DNA from: Roseomonas acroporae
Lineage (GTDB): Bacteria; Pseudomonadota; Alphaproteobacteria; Acetobacterales; Acetobacteraceae
Length of the DNA stretch: 38,460 nt
Reading direction: 5' to 3'
Assembly: GCF_023223525.1 (NCBI RefSeq)
Contig: NZ_JALPRX010000083.1
Location: 1 to 38,460 of the forward strand
Numbering within the stretch: the stretch's first letter is position 1; the number at the start of each line of letters is the position of its first letter. Under the pieces are notes generated by a model, which saw nothing but the letters and a program-made list of their open reading frames with translations, did not search any database and was not told the DNA's origin. This document shows, in pieces, positions 30,809 to 38,460 of this stretch. The translations under genes and the position numbers were made by a program.

Positions 30809-32158
30809 CTACTCGGCCAGTTGCCGGGGCAGCGCGGCACGGGGCGCGTTGTCGCCGGTCGCCGGGCCGGTCGCCGGGAAGGCGTCGTCCATCGCGTGGC
30901 TGCTCGGCCCGCGGGCCAGCTCGGCGCGCAGCTTCACCGGGTCCAGCTCTCCCTCCCAGCGGCTGACCGCGACGCAGGCGACGCCGTTGCCGACGAGGTT
31001 GGTCAGCGCCCGGCACTCGCTCATGAACTTGTCGATGCCGATCAGCACGGCGAGCGCCTGGATCGGGATGTCGGGGATGACCGAGAGCGTCGCCGCCAGC
31101 GTCACGAAGCCCGCGCCGGTGACGCCGGAGGCGCCCTTCGAGGTCAGCATGGCGACGAGCAGGATGGTCAGCTCCTGCGTCAGCGTCAGCTCGGTGTTCG
31201 TGGCGTAGGCCAGGAACATCGTCGCCAGCGTCATGTAGATGTTGGTGCCGTCGAGGTTGAAGGAGTAGCCGAGCGGCACGGTCAGGCCCACCACGGAGGG
31301 CGAGCAGCCGAGGCGCTCCATCTTGCGCATGATCTGCGGCAGCACGCTCTCGGAGCTGGACGTGCCGAGCACGATCAGCAGCTCCTCGCGGATGTAGTTG
31401 ACGAAGCGGATGATCGAGAAGCCGCAGAAGCGCGCGATGGTGCCGAGCACGACCAGCACGAAGAAGATGGCGGTGAAGTAGAAGGTCGCCACCAGCTCGA
31501 ACAGGTTGACGATCGAGGCGACGCCGTACTGGCCGATGGTGAAGGCCATGGCGCCGAAGGCGCCGATCGGCGCCGCCTTCACCACGATCGCCACGATGCC
31601 GAAGAAGATGTCGGCCATGCGGTCGATCACGTGGCTGGTGGGCACGCGGTACTTCTCGGGCAGGGCGTTGATCGCGAAGCCCGTCAGCACGGCGATGAAC
31701 AGCACCTGAAGCAGGTCGCCGGACGCGAAGGCGCCGAAGAAGGTGTCGGGGATGATCGCCATCAGGTGGTCGACCACGCCGTCGTGCTGCGCGCGGGCCG
31801 CGTAGCCCTGCACGGCGCGCGCATCCAGCGCCGAGACGTCGATGTTGAAGCCCGAGCCGGTCCGGAAGATCTTGGCGACGAGCAGGCCGATCACCAGGGC
31901 GAAGGTGGAGACCACCTCGAAGTAGACGATCGCCTTGATGCCGACCCGCCCGACCTGGCCCGCCGAGCGGACGGAGGAGATGCCGTGCACGATGGTCAGG
32001 AACACCACCGGCGCGATCACCAGCTTGATCAGCTTGATGAAGGCGTCGCCCAGCGGCTTCAGCGACGCGCCGAAATGCGGCCAGATCGCGCCGACCGCGA
32101 CGCCGAGCACGATCGCGACCAGCACCTGCACGTAGAGCAGGGAAAACCAACGCTTCAT
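30809..32158 (-). CDS. dctA: C4-dicarboxylate transporter DctA
   Basis: Sodium or proton:dicarboxylate symporter (DAACS family) of 449 residues for uptake of succinate, fumarate and malate across the inner membrane. Family marks are [17 protein letters not shown] (the serine-rich re-entrant loop) and [16 protein letters not shown] (substrate and cation site), with the start [16 protein letters not shown]. The frame is open to 32206, but ATG 32158 gives the standard DctA N-terminus. The C-terminal tail after residue 425 is polar and variable. No dctBD two-component genes lie nearby. Upstream is a 247-bp gap with no gene, where its promoter must lie. Confidence 0.96.
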   Translation of the reverse strand: MKRWFSLLYVQVLVAIVLGVAVGAIWPHFGASLKPLGDAFIKLIKLVIAPVVFLTIVHGISSVRSAGQVGRVGIKAIVYFEVVSTFALVIGLLVAKIFRTGSGFNIDVSALDARAVQGYAARAQHDGVVDHLMAIIPDTFFGAFASGDLLQVLFIAVLTGFAINALPEKYRVPTSHVIDRMADIFFGIVAIVVKAAPIGAFGAMAFTIGQYGVASIVNLFELVATFYFTAIFFVLVVLGTIARFCGFSIIRFVNYIREELLIVLGTSSSESVLPQIMRKMERLGCSPSVVGLTVPLGYSFNLDGTNIYMTLATMFLAYATNTELTLTQELTILLVAMLTSKGASGVTGAGFVTLAATLSVIPDIPIQALAVLIGIDKFMSECRALTNLVGNGVACVAVSRWEGELDPVKLRAELARGPSSHAMDDAFPATGPATGDNAPRAALPRQLAE

Positions 32159-32405
32159 CCGGCCCCTCCGATCCGGCCCGGGAACAGACAGCTTCGCCTC
32201 CTCCACCGAGCGGAAGACGGCCGTTCCCGGTGCGGGCGAGCCGGTTCGGCCGCGGAAGAGTCGGCTCCTGCCGGGTCGGCGGCAACTGCGCGGCCGCCAG
32301 GGTTGGCCGCAACTGTCCGTGAATTACAAAGAGGTAACGCCAAGGCATCGCCTGCCGTCAGTCCGGCCATCGCCGCGCCGCCCCGGCCTCGCGAGTTCCC
32401 CGTGC

Positions 32406-33656
32406 TCAATCCCGCCGGTCGTGCCGCAGCGCGACGGTGAAGGCGAGCTGGCTCAGCAGCGCCGCCGTGAGCAGCACGCAGGCCGAGGCCAGCGCCGGGT
32501 CCCCGCCGAAGCCGGCCGCGACGGTGCAGAGCGCGCCGATCACCATCTGCCCGCAGCCGTAGAGCCCGGCCGCCGCGCCGATCGCCTTCGGATCGACGCT
32601 GATCGCCTTGGTCAGCGCCACCGGCGCGGCGAGGCCGCAGCTCGCGACGAACAGGAACACCGGCGCCACCGCCGTGACCACGGAAAGCCGGCCGGCCAGC
32701 ACCGCGCCCAGGAACAGCGCGGCGCCGAGCAGCGCGACGCCGCCGGCGAGGCGCAGCAGCGTGCCCATGGCGAGGCGTTGCAGCAGCCGGTTGGCGAGGA
32801 AGCTGCCCAGCGTCATGCCGAGGATCAGGATGAAGTAGTAGTAGCCCACCTCGTGCACCGGCCGGTGCAGCTCCTCGACGAAGATGAAGGGCGAGGCGGC
32901 CATGAAGGCGTAGATGCTGGTGGTGGCGAGGCCGCCGCCCACCACGTAGCCGAGGAAGGCCGGCTGCCGCAGCAGCCTGCCGTAGCCGCGCAGCAGCGCG
33001 GCGGGGCTGCCGCCGCCGCTCCCCTGGCCGGGACTGGCCGTCTCCGGCAGGCGCCACAGCACCAGCGCCAGGGTCAGCAGGGCGAGCGCCAGCATCGCGG
33101 CGAACACGGCGCGCCAGCCGAACAGCACGGCCAGCCAGCCGCCGAGCACCGGCGACAGGCCCGGCGAGGCGGAGAGCACGAGGTTCAGCAGCGCGAGCCG
33201 CGCCGCGGCCGCGCGCGGCTCCGCCGTGTCGCGCACGATCGCCCGGCCGAGCGCCAGCCCGGCGCAGCCGCCGAGCGACTGCACCAGCCGCGCCGCCAGC
33301 AGCGCGCCGAGCGAGTTGGCGAGCAGCGCGCCGAGGCAGCCCAGCGTGTAGAGGCCGAGCCCGGCCAGCAGCGCCGGCCGCCGCCCCGTCCGGTCCGAGA
33401 CCGGGCCGTAGACGAGCTGCCCGGCCGCCAGCCCCAGCATGTAGAGCGTGATGGTGAGCTGCGCCGCCCCCGCGCCGACGCCCAGCTCCGCCGCCGCCTC
33501 CGGCAGGGCGGGGATGAAGATGTGCATGCCGAGCGTGCCGGAGGCGGTGACCAGCACCAGCAGCCAGAAGGGCGGCGGCGTCCGCGGCGCCGCCGCCGAT
33601 CCGTGCAGCGCCCCGGGCGCCGCCGGCGCCCCCGCATCCCGTCCGAGCCTGTCCAT
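32406..33656 (-). CDS. Bcr/CflA-type multidrug MFS exporter
   Basis: MFS drug:H+ antiporter of 416 residues with twelve predicted helices. The first helix region ASGTLGMHIFIPALP resembles the Bcr/CflA signature, and the loop after helix 2 reads YGPVSDRTGRRPAL. The middle loop (about 205-225) is Gly/Ser-rich. These proteins export bicyclomycin, chloramphenicol or sulfonamide-like compounds, and some export amino acids; the substrate here is unknown. It is co-oriented with the flavin oxidoreductase 91 bases upstream, so they could form one unit. The ATG is preceded by a GGGGC stretch rather than a clear ribosome binding site. Confidence 0.9.
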   Translation of the reverse strand: MDRLGRDAGAPAAPGALHGSAAAPRTPPPFWLLVLVTASGTLGMHIFIPALPEAAAELGVGAGAAQLTITLYMLGLAAGQLVYGPVSDRTGRRPALLAGLGLYTLGCLGALLANSLGALLAARLVQSLGGCAGLALGRAIVRDTAEPRAAAARLALLNLVLSASPGLSPVLGGWLAVLFGWRAVFAAMLALALLTLALVLWRLPETASPGQGSGGGSPAALLRGYGRLLRQPAFLGYVVGGGLATTSIYAFMAASPFIFVEELHRPVHEVGYYYFILILGMTLGSFLANRLLQRLAMGTLLRLAGGVALLGAALFLGAVLAGRLSVVTAVAPVFLFVASCGLAAPVALTKAISVDPKAIGAAAGLYGCGQMVIGALCTVAAGFGGDPALASACVLLTAALLSQLAFTVALRHDRRD

Positions 33657-33747
33657 GCCCCGCCGATGCTGCGCCCGCGAGGGCGGGTCGGCAAGGCGCC
33701 GCCGCCGGGGCCGGAACGCGCGCGGCCCGGCCCTGCGGCGCCGCGGC

Positions 33748-34830
33748 TCAGGCCGCGGCCAGCGTCGGGTAGTCGAGGTAGCCTTCCGGCCCCTGGCTGT
33801 ACCAGGTGGCCTGCACGTCCGGGTTCAGCGCCGCGCCGCGCCGCAGCCGCTCCGGCAGGTCCGGGTTGGCCAGGAAGGTGCGGCCGAAGGCGATGGCGTC
33901 CGCCTGCCCGGCATCCAGCGCCGCCTGCGCGCTCGCCCCGTCGTAGTCGGAGTTCAGCACCAGCGGCCCGGAGAAGGCGGCGCGGATGGTGGGCGCCACG
34001 GGCGGGCGCGTCGCCTTGCCGAAGGTGCCTTCCGGCCCCGGCTCGCGCAGCTCCAGGAAGGCGATGCCGATCGCCGAGAGCGCGGCGGCGGCGGCGCCGA
34101 ACAGCGACCACGGGTCGTCGTCGTCCGCCCCCTGGCGCGGCTCGTTGGGCGAGAGGCGCACGCCGGTGCGGTCCGCGCCCACCGTGTCCGCCACGGCCTG
34201 CGTCACCTCGGTCAGCAGGCGGATGCGGTTCTCCACCGGGCCGCCGTAGCGGTCGGTGCGGGTGTTGGCGTTGCCGCGCATGAACTGGTCGAGCAGGTAG
34301 CCGTTGGCGGCGTGGATCTCCACCCCGTCGAAGCCGGCCGCCATGGCGTTGGCGGCGGCGTGGCGGTAGTCGCCGATCAGCCGGGGAATCTCCTCCAGCG
34401 CCAGCAGCCGCGGCGCCTCGTAGGGCTTCTTGCCGTCATAGGTGTGGGCCATGCCGGGGGCGGGGATGGTGGAGGCGGAGACGGGTGGTACCCCGCCGAT
34501 CATGTCGGGATGGACCAGCCGGCCCATGTGCCAGAGCTGGCAGAGGATGCGCCCGCCCGCCGCGTGCACCGCCGCCGTGACCGGGCGCCACGCCGCCACC
34601 TGCTCCTCGGTCCAGATGCCCGGCGTGTAGGGCCAGCCCAGCCCCTCGCGGCTGATCCCCGTCGCCTCCGAGATGATCAGCCCGGCGGCGGCGCGCTGCG
34701 CGTAGTACGCGGCCATGATCGGCGTCGGCACGTGCCCGCGCGTGCTGCGGCCGCGGGTGAGGGGGGCCATGAAGATGCGGTTGGGCGCCTCGATGGCGCC
34801 GATGCGGATCGGGTCGAACAGGGATGGCAT
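33748..34830 (-). CDS. Old Yellow Enzyme-family NADH:flavin oxidoreductase (NemA-like)
   Basis: FMN-dependent TIM-barrel ene-reductase of 360 residues. Thr in APLTRGRS, the substrate-binding pair His/Asn in EIHAANGYL (with the following catalytic Tyr) and the FMN phosphate region AIAFGRTFLANPDL match classical OYE/NemA proteins. These reduce activated alkenes, N-ethylmaleimide or nitro-esters with NAD(P)H. The physiological substrate is unknown. The ATG at 34830 gives the canonical start PSLFDPIRIGAIEAPNRIFMAPLTR in the usual position. It is followed on the same strand by the MFS exporter, a pairing that could serve detoxification (inference). Confidence 0.93.
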   Translation of the reverse strand: MPSLFDPIRIGAIEAPNRIFMAPLTRGRSTRGHVPTPIMAAYYAQRAAAGLIISEATGISREGLGWPYTPGIWTEEQVAAWRPVTAAVHAAGGRILCQLWHMGRLVHPDMIGGVPPVSASTIPAPGMAHTYDGKKPYEAPRLLALEEIPRLIGDYRHAAANAMAAGFDGVEIHAANGYLLDQFMRGNANTRTDRYGGPVENRIRLLTEVTQAVADTVGADRTGVRLSPNEPRQGADDDDPWSLFGAAAAALSAIGIAFLELREPGPEGTFGKATRPPVAPTIRAAFSGPLVLNSDYDGASAQAALDAGQADAIAFGRTFLANPDLPERLRRGAALNPDVQATWYSQGPEGYLDYPTLAAA

Positions 34831-34947
34831 CGCGTCCTCGCCTCGTCATGGGCCGGCGCCGCTCGGGCGGGCCGGTGCTTGCCGGCGAGTTTGGCGCATC
34901 GGCCGGACTTGCCAAGCGCGATCGAGGGTGAAGGTCGAGGCAGCCGG

Positions 34948-35763
34948 TCACCCCGGCGGGCGGGGCAGCGAGGCGAAGGCGCGCCGCCGCTCCTCCTCGG
35001 TGAGGTCGAGCCAGGTCAGGCCGGCATCCATGGGCACGACCGGACCGCCCGATCGCGCCGTGACGCCGAGGATGGCGTTGCCGGGGCCGACCACCAGCGG
35101 CTCGGCCTGCCGGCCGACCGGCCAGAGCCGTCCGTTCCGGAACCTCTCGCCGGGCTGCGCATCCACCGCCCATCCCTGCCGCAGCACGCCGCGCAGCCGC
35201 AGCACGGCCGGCACGAGGACCTGCCCGTCCAGCCGGCGCGCCGCCGTGGCCCAGGGGCCGCCGGAGACGAGCTGGATCAGCCCGAACACCGCCATCGCGA
35301 CCGAGAACGCCGCCATCAGCACGAAGGTGACCGCCCGGTTCCAGTAGCGGTCGATGCCGATATCCGTGGTGAGCCATCCCGGCCGCGCCGGATCGCTCAT
35401 CACCGCCACGGTGTAGTCGCCGAAATGGATGTCGGCGAACAGGTAGTGGACGTCCTGCGTCACCCGCGCGCCGGCCTTGCCGGTGTTGCCCGGGCCCGTA
35501 CTGCTCAGCGTGATGTCGCAGCTCACGAGAAAGAGCTTGGAATGGCACCGGCCGTCGCTGATCCGGCCGGTGGTCAGCGGCAGGGCCGTGCCGCGCACCG
35601 CGTAGTCGCCGACGAGCCCGGGCGCGACGGAGACGCCGAGCCAGACGCACCCGCCGCCGAACAGCAGCACGCAGACCAGGCCGAGCAGCCTCGTCCGCCA
35701 GCCGCCGACGGGCGGCCGGAGCCGCAGCGGCCGGTTCGGCAGTTCGACGATGGGCGATGGCAC
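34948..35763 (-). CDS. Hypothetical two-helix membrane protein, 271 residues
   Basis: I chose GTG at 35763 because GGAGG lies nine bases upstream; an earlier TTG at 35820 would add 19 unlikely residues. One hydrophobic helix lies at about 26-48 (LLGLVCVLLFGGGCVWLGV) and a second at about 146-168. Between them is a segment of about 100 residues, likely outside the cytoplasm, with two cysteines in CHSKLFLVSC that could form a disulfide. The C-terminal region is soluble, ending LTEEERRRAFASLPRPPG. I do not recognise a family; the layout resembles DUF3592-type proteins, but I cannot confirm that. It sits downstream of the threonine-synthase-like gene, 81 bases from its stop. Confidence 0.75.
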   Translation of the reverse strand: MPSPIVELPNRPLRLRPPVGGWRTRLLGLVCVLLFGGGCVWLGVSVAPGLVGDYAVRGTALPLTTGRISDGRCHSKLFLVSCDITLSSTGPGNTGKAGARVTQDVHYLFADIHFGDYTVAVMSDPARPGWLTTDIGIDRYWNRAVTFVLMAAFSVAMAVFGLIQLVSGGPWATAARRLDGQVLVPAVLRLRGVLRQGWAVDAQPGERFRNGRLWPVGRQAEPLVVGPGNAILGVTARSGGPVVPMDAGLTWLDLTEEERRRAFASLPRPPG

Positions 35764-35844
35764 CTGCGCTGGCCTCCGTGTTCCGTGGGGATGACCGCCA
35801 CAAAACTTCCGGGGTTGCAACGGCCGGCCGGTTCCGGCCCTCCG

Positions 35845-37008
35845 TCACCCCGCCACGCCCAGCAGATCCGCGATCCGTGGCGTCGCCTTCAGCCCGCTGC
35901 CGGTCAGCACCACCACCGTCGTCTCCTCCGGCGCGATGGTGCCCGCCGCGAGCAGCCGCCCGAAGGCCGCCGCCGCCTGGGCGCTGGTCGGCTCGACGTA
36001 GAGCCCGTCCCGCGCCAGGGCGAGGGTCGCGGCGGCGATCTCGGCCTCCGTCAGCATCACCGCGCCGCCCTGGCTCTCCTCCAGCACGCCGAGCACCTCG
36101 CGCAGCCGGATCGGCCGGGCGATCGCGGTGCCCTCGGCGATGGTGGGCGCGGCCGCCGCCGGCTCCTCGTCCAGGAAGGCGCGGGCGACGGGCGCGCAAT
36201 TGGCCGGCTGCGCCGCGAAGATGCGCGGCAGGCTCTCGATCTGCCCGGCGCGGCGCAATTCGGAGAAGCCGATGCCGCAGCCCAGCACGTTGGAGCCGGC
36301 GCCGCAGGGCACGATGACGTTGTCCGGGGCGCGGAAGCCGAGATCCTCCCACAGCTCGTAGGCGAGCAGCTTGGTGCCCTGGAGGAAGAAGGGGTGCCAG
36401 TTGTGGCTGGCGTAGAAGATGCCGTCCGCCCGCGCCTCGCCCTCGCGCTCGGCGGCGTCGGCGCAGTCCTGCCGCGTGCCGGGCACCAGCGCGATCGCCG
36501 CCCCGGCGGCGCGCGACTGCACCGTCTTGGCCGGCGAGGTCGATTCCGGCACCAGGATGCGCGCCCGCAGGCCGCCCGCCGCCGCGTAGGTGGCGATGGC
36601 GGCGCCGCCATTGCCCGAGGAATCCTCCAGCACCGACACGATGCCCTGCTCGCGCAGCAGCGACAGCATCACGGCGGCGCCGCGATCCTTGAACGAGCCG
36701 CTCGGCATCAGCCACTCGCACTTGGCGTGCATCGTCCCGCCCGCGAAGCGGCGCGGCACCAGCGGCGTGCGGCCCTCGCCGAGCGTGATCGGCGCGGCCG
36801 GCCGGAAGGGCAGGGCGGCGGCGTAGCGCCACAGGCCGGGCGCCGCCGGGTCGATCGCCTCGCGCCCGATGCCCGGCAGCGGCGTCAGCAGCAACGGCCG
36901 GCGGTCGCCATCCGCATCCGCCTCGGCGCACCAGCGCGGCGCGTCGAGCGGCCAGGTGCGGCCGGTGAGGGGATCGAGGTAGGCCGGCGCGTCGGGCGTG
37001 TCGCTCAT
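35845..37008 (-). CDS. Threonine synthase-like PLP-dependent enzyme
   Basis: Fold-type II PLP enzyme of 387 residues. The Schiff-base Lys107 lies in PSGSFKDRGA. SSGNGGAAIATYAA follows as the phosphate/ligand loop, then the glycine-rich PCGAGSNVLG. The segment LWRYAAALPF followed by LGEGRTPLV matches threonine synthases. The N-terminal zinc-ribbon found in some relatives is reduced to a short YLDPLTGRTW piece with no paired cysteines. It may therefore be a true ThrC or a paralogue acting on another amino acid. ATG 37008 gives the normal start; the frame upstream is Arg/Ala-rich and empty. It is divergent from the M20 deacylase gene, with repeats between. Confidence 0.85.
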   Translation of the reverse strand: MSDTPDAPAYLDPLTGRTWPLDAPRWCAEADADGDRRPLLLTPLPGIGREAIDPAAPGLWRYAAALPFRPAAPITLGEGRTPLVPRRFAGGTMHAKCEWLMPSGSFKDRGAAVMLSLLREQGIVSVLEDSSGNGGAAIATYAAAGGLRARILVPESTSPAKTVQSRAAGAAIALVPGTRQDCADAAEREGEARADGIFYASHNWHPFFLQGTKLLAYELWEDLGFRAPDNVIVPCGAGSNVLGCGIGFSELRRAGQIESLPRIFAAQPANCAPVARAFLDEEPAAAAPTIAEGTAIARPIRLREVLGVLEESQGGAVMLTEAEIAAATLALARDGLYVEPTSAQAAAAFGRLLAAGTIAPEETTVVVLTGSGLKATPRIADLLGVAG

Positions 37009-37297
37009 GCCCGCAAGGTCGCGTGCGGCCTCCCTTCCGGCAAGGCCGGACGCGGCATCCGCCGCGGCACGGTCGCGTGCGGCGTCGTCCCGGCGCGACC
37101 GGGACCGCCGGCGCGGCCCGCGGGCGCCATCCGCCATCCCGCGCGGCGGGGCCGTCCGCGACGCACGCCGCCGCATCCGTCGCGCTTCCGCCGGCCGCCG
37201 CCGCTCCCTCGCTCGCAGCCGCCGTCGCGACCCTCGCTCGCAGCCGCCGTCGCGACCCTCGCTTGCGGCCGCCGTCGCGGCGGGCGCATGCTGCGCC
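37009..37297. promoter_or_regulatory. Divergent intergenic region with a 25-bp triplicate
   Basis: These 289 bases separate the PLP enzyme and M20 genes and must hold both promoters. The block GGTCGCGTGCGGC occurs twice (about 37018 and 37070). The right part is the 25-bp array. All frames crossing it give Arg-rich nonsense, so I see no gene. No promoter can be named. Confidence 0.45.
37206..37280. repeat. 25-bp tandem repeat, 3 copies
   Basis: Units 37206-37230 and 37231-37255 are identical; 37256-37280 differs at about four bases. The array ends 17 bases before the M20 gene start, so it occupies the expected leader and perhaps promoter of that gene. Confidence 0.92.
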
Positions 37298-38422
37298 ATG
37301 CCCGACCACAGCGCCGAACTGCGCCGCCTCGCCTGCGACCTCGTCGCCATCGACAGCCGCAGCTTCCTCTCCAACATCCCCGTCGCCGACCGCATCGAGC
37401 AGGCGCTCGACGGCTTCGAGATCGAGCGCCTCGACTACGCCGACGCGGCCGGCACGCCCAAGCGCGTGCTGGTCGCGCATCGCGGCCCGCCCGGCGGCAT
37501 CGCCCTCTCCGGCCACATGGACACGGTGCCGGCCACGGGCTGGGAAGGCGACCCCTGGGACCCGCGCATCGACGCCGAGGGCGTGCTGCACGGGCTCGGC
37601 TCGCAGGACATGAAGGGCGCCATCGCCGCCGCCATCCTCGCCGCCCGCGCCGTGCCGGCCGACGTGCCGGCCACGCTGCTGCTCACCACCGACGAGGAGA
37701 CCAGCAAGGAAGGGGCGCGGGTGGTCGCCGGCCGCTCGCAACTCGCCGCCTCGCTGGCCTTGCGCGGCATCGTGGTGGCGGAGCCGACCGGCCTCGCCCC
37801 GGTGCGCGGCCACCGCACCCACGTCAACTTCCAGGTCGAGGCGGCCGGGGTGCAGGCGCACTCCTCCACCGGGCGCGGCACCAACGCCAACTGGGCGCTG
37901 CTGCCCTTCCTGGCCGAGATGAAGGCGCTGTTCGACCGGCTGCGCACCGACCCCGCGCTGCTCGACCCGGCCTACGACCCGCCCTTCTCCGACTTCAACC
38001 TGATCCTCGACAACCACGGCACCGCGATCAACGTCACCGTCGCGCGCGCCACGGCGCGCATCAAGTTCCGCTACAGCCGCTCCATCGACCCGGAGCCGGT
38101 GGTGGCGGCGGTGCGCGCGGCGGCCGAGCGCGCCGGCCTCTCCTTCGACGCCACCTACGAGGGCCGGCCGCCCGAGCTGCCGGCGGACCACCCGCTGATC
38201 CGCCTCGCCGCCGAGGCGACCGGGCTGCCCGCCGGCACGGTGCCCTTCGGCACCGACGCCTCCGAGATGCAGGGCCTCGCCCCCTGCGTCATCCTCGGCC
38301 CCGGCTCGATCGCCACCGCCCACACGCCGCACGAGCATGTCGCGATGCGCGACCTGGAGGCGGCGGTGCCGCTCTTCGCCCGGCTGCTGCGCGACGGCGC
38401 GGCGCTGCCGCCCGCCGGCTGA
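37298..38422 (+). CDS. M20 family deacylase (ArgE/DapE type)
   Basis: Zinc-dependent amidohydrolase of 374 residues. Metal-binding motifs run in order: SGHMDTVPA (His, Asp), GSQDMKGA (bridging Asp), TTDEETSKEG (catalytic Glu pair), AEPTG (ligand) and the C-terminal HTPHEHV (His). This is the acetylornithine deacetylase/succinyl-diaminopimelate desuccinylase family; the substrate cannot be set from sequence. The ATG at 37298 is in the right place for the family start, but no clear ribosome binding site precedes it, because the repeat array sits just upstream. Divergence from a PLP enzyme suggests a shared amino acid pathway (inference). The stop lies 38 bases before the window end. Confidence 0.92.
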   Translation: MPDHSAELRRLACDLVAIDSRSFLSNIPVADRIEQALDGFEIERLDYADAAGTPKRVLVAHRGPPGGIALSGHMDTVPATGWEGDPWDPRIDAEGVLHGLGSQDMKGAIAAAILAARAVPADVPATLLLTTDEETSKEGARVVAGRSQLAASLALRGIVVAEPTGLAPVRGHRTHVNFQVEAAGVQAHSSTGRGTNANWALLPFLAEMKALFDRLRTDPALLDPAYDPPFSDFNLILDNHGTAINVTVARATARIKFRYSRSIDPEPVVAAVRAAAERAGLSFDATYEGRPPELPADHPLIRLAAEATGLPAGTVPFGTDASEMQGLAPCVILGPGSIATAHTPHEHVAMRDLEAAVPLFARLLRDGAALPPAG

Positions 38423-38460
38423 GGGGTCCGCCTGCCGGGGGGGGCGCGGGCCCCGGCCCC

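Noticed and set aside
34436-38338. A 1300-residue open frame on the - strand across several genes
   Set aside because: It is a shadow produced by extreme GC at third codon positions; the translation is Arg/Ala/Gly-rich and true genes with motifs occupy other frames.

Overview
This is a 38.5 kb chromosomal window from a very GC-rich Gram-negative bacterium. Its gene content points to an alphaproteobacterium, most likely an Acetobacteraceae (Rhodospirillales) member of the Roseomonas type. The grounds are the lipid A very-long-chain fatty acid (VLCFA) gene order otherwise known from Rhizobiales, the waaA-lpxK pair with a DUF374 acyltransferase, hopanoid genes, extreme GC, and many GC-rich intergenic palindromes. 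The taxonomic call is an inference from content and style only.

Left third (223-12530): lipid A assembly. A compact + strand operon (fabZ, a catalytically dead KAS/chain-length-factor-like protein, fabF, a FabG-like reductase, an MDR alcohol dehydrogenase, lpxXL) matches the locus that builds and attaches the VLCFA of lipid A. The dedicated carrier acpXL would be expected just left of the window. Next come a DUF374 acyltransferase, waaA (Kdo transferase) and lpxK (4'-kinase). After a gap holding what may be a gene remnant come otsB, a small membrane protein and tRNA-Leu(CAA), then lpxD on the - strand.

Middle (12923-26610): a CYTH-CHAD protein, then a split hopanoid set. shc and hpnG are on +, hpnH is on -, and hpnN is on + directly behind copC-copD. 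Between hpnG and hpnH lie a small RTX-like secreted protein with an unusually AT-rich leader and a cytochrome b561. copD and hpnN are 1 bp apart, so a copper module and the hopanoid exporter look co-transcribed. VLCFA-lipid A genes and hopanoid genes in one window raise the possibility of a hopanoid-lipid A conjugate like that known in Bradyrhizobium.

Right third (26857-38422): general metabolism and transport. It holds a fosmidomycin-resistance-like MFS protein, a small conserved-looking hypothetical, a CorA-type channel, an SDR, dctA, a Bcr/CflA-type MFS exporter, an Old Yellow Enzyme, a two-TM hypothetical, and a divergent pair made of a threonine-synthase-like PLP enzyme and an M20 deacylase.

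The longer intergenic gaps are unusual. Many carry a private short tandem array (units of 13-38 bp, 2-5 copies, each with a different sequence). There are also two copies of a dispersed three-hairpin palindromic element and one dense cluster of REP-like hairpins. I found no insertion sequence, phage gene or CRISPR array.
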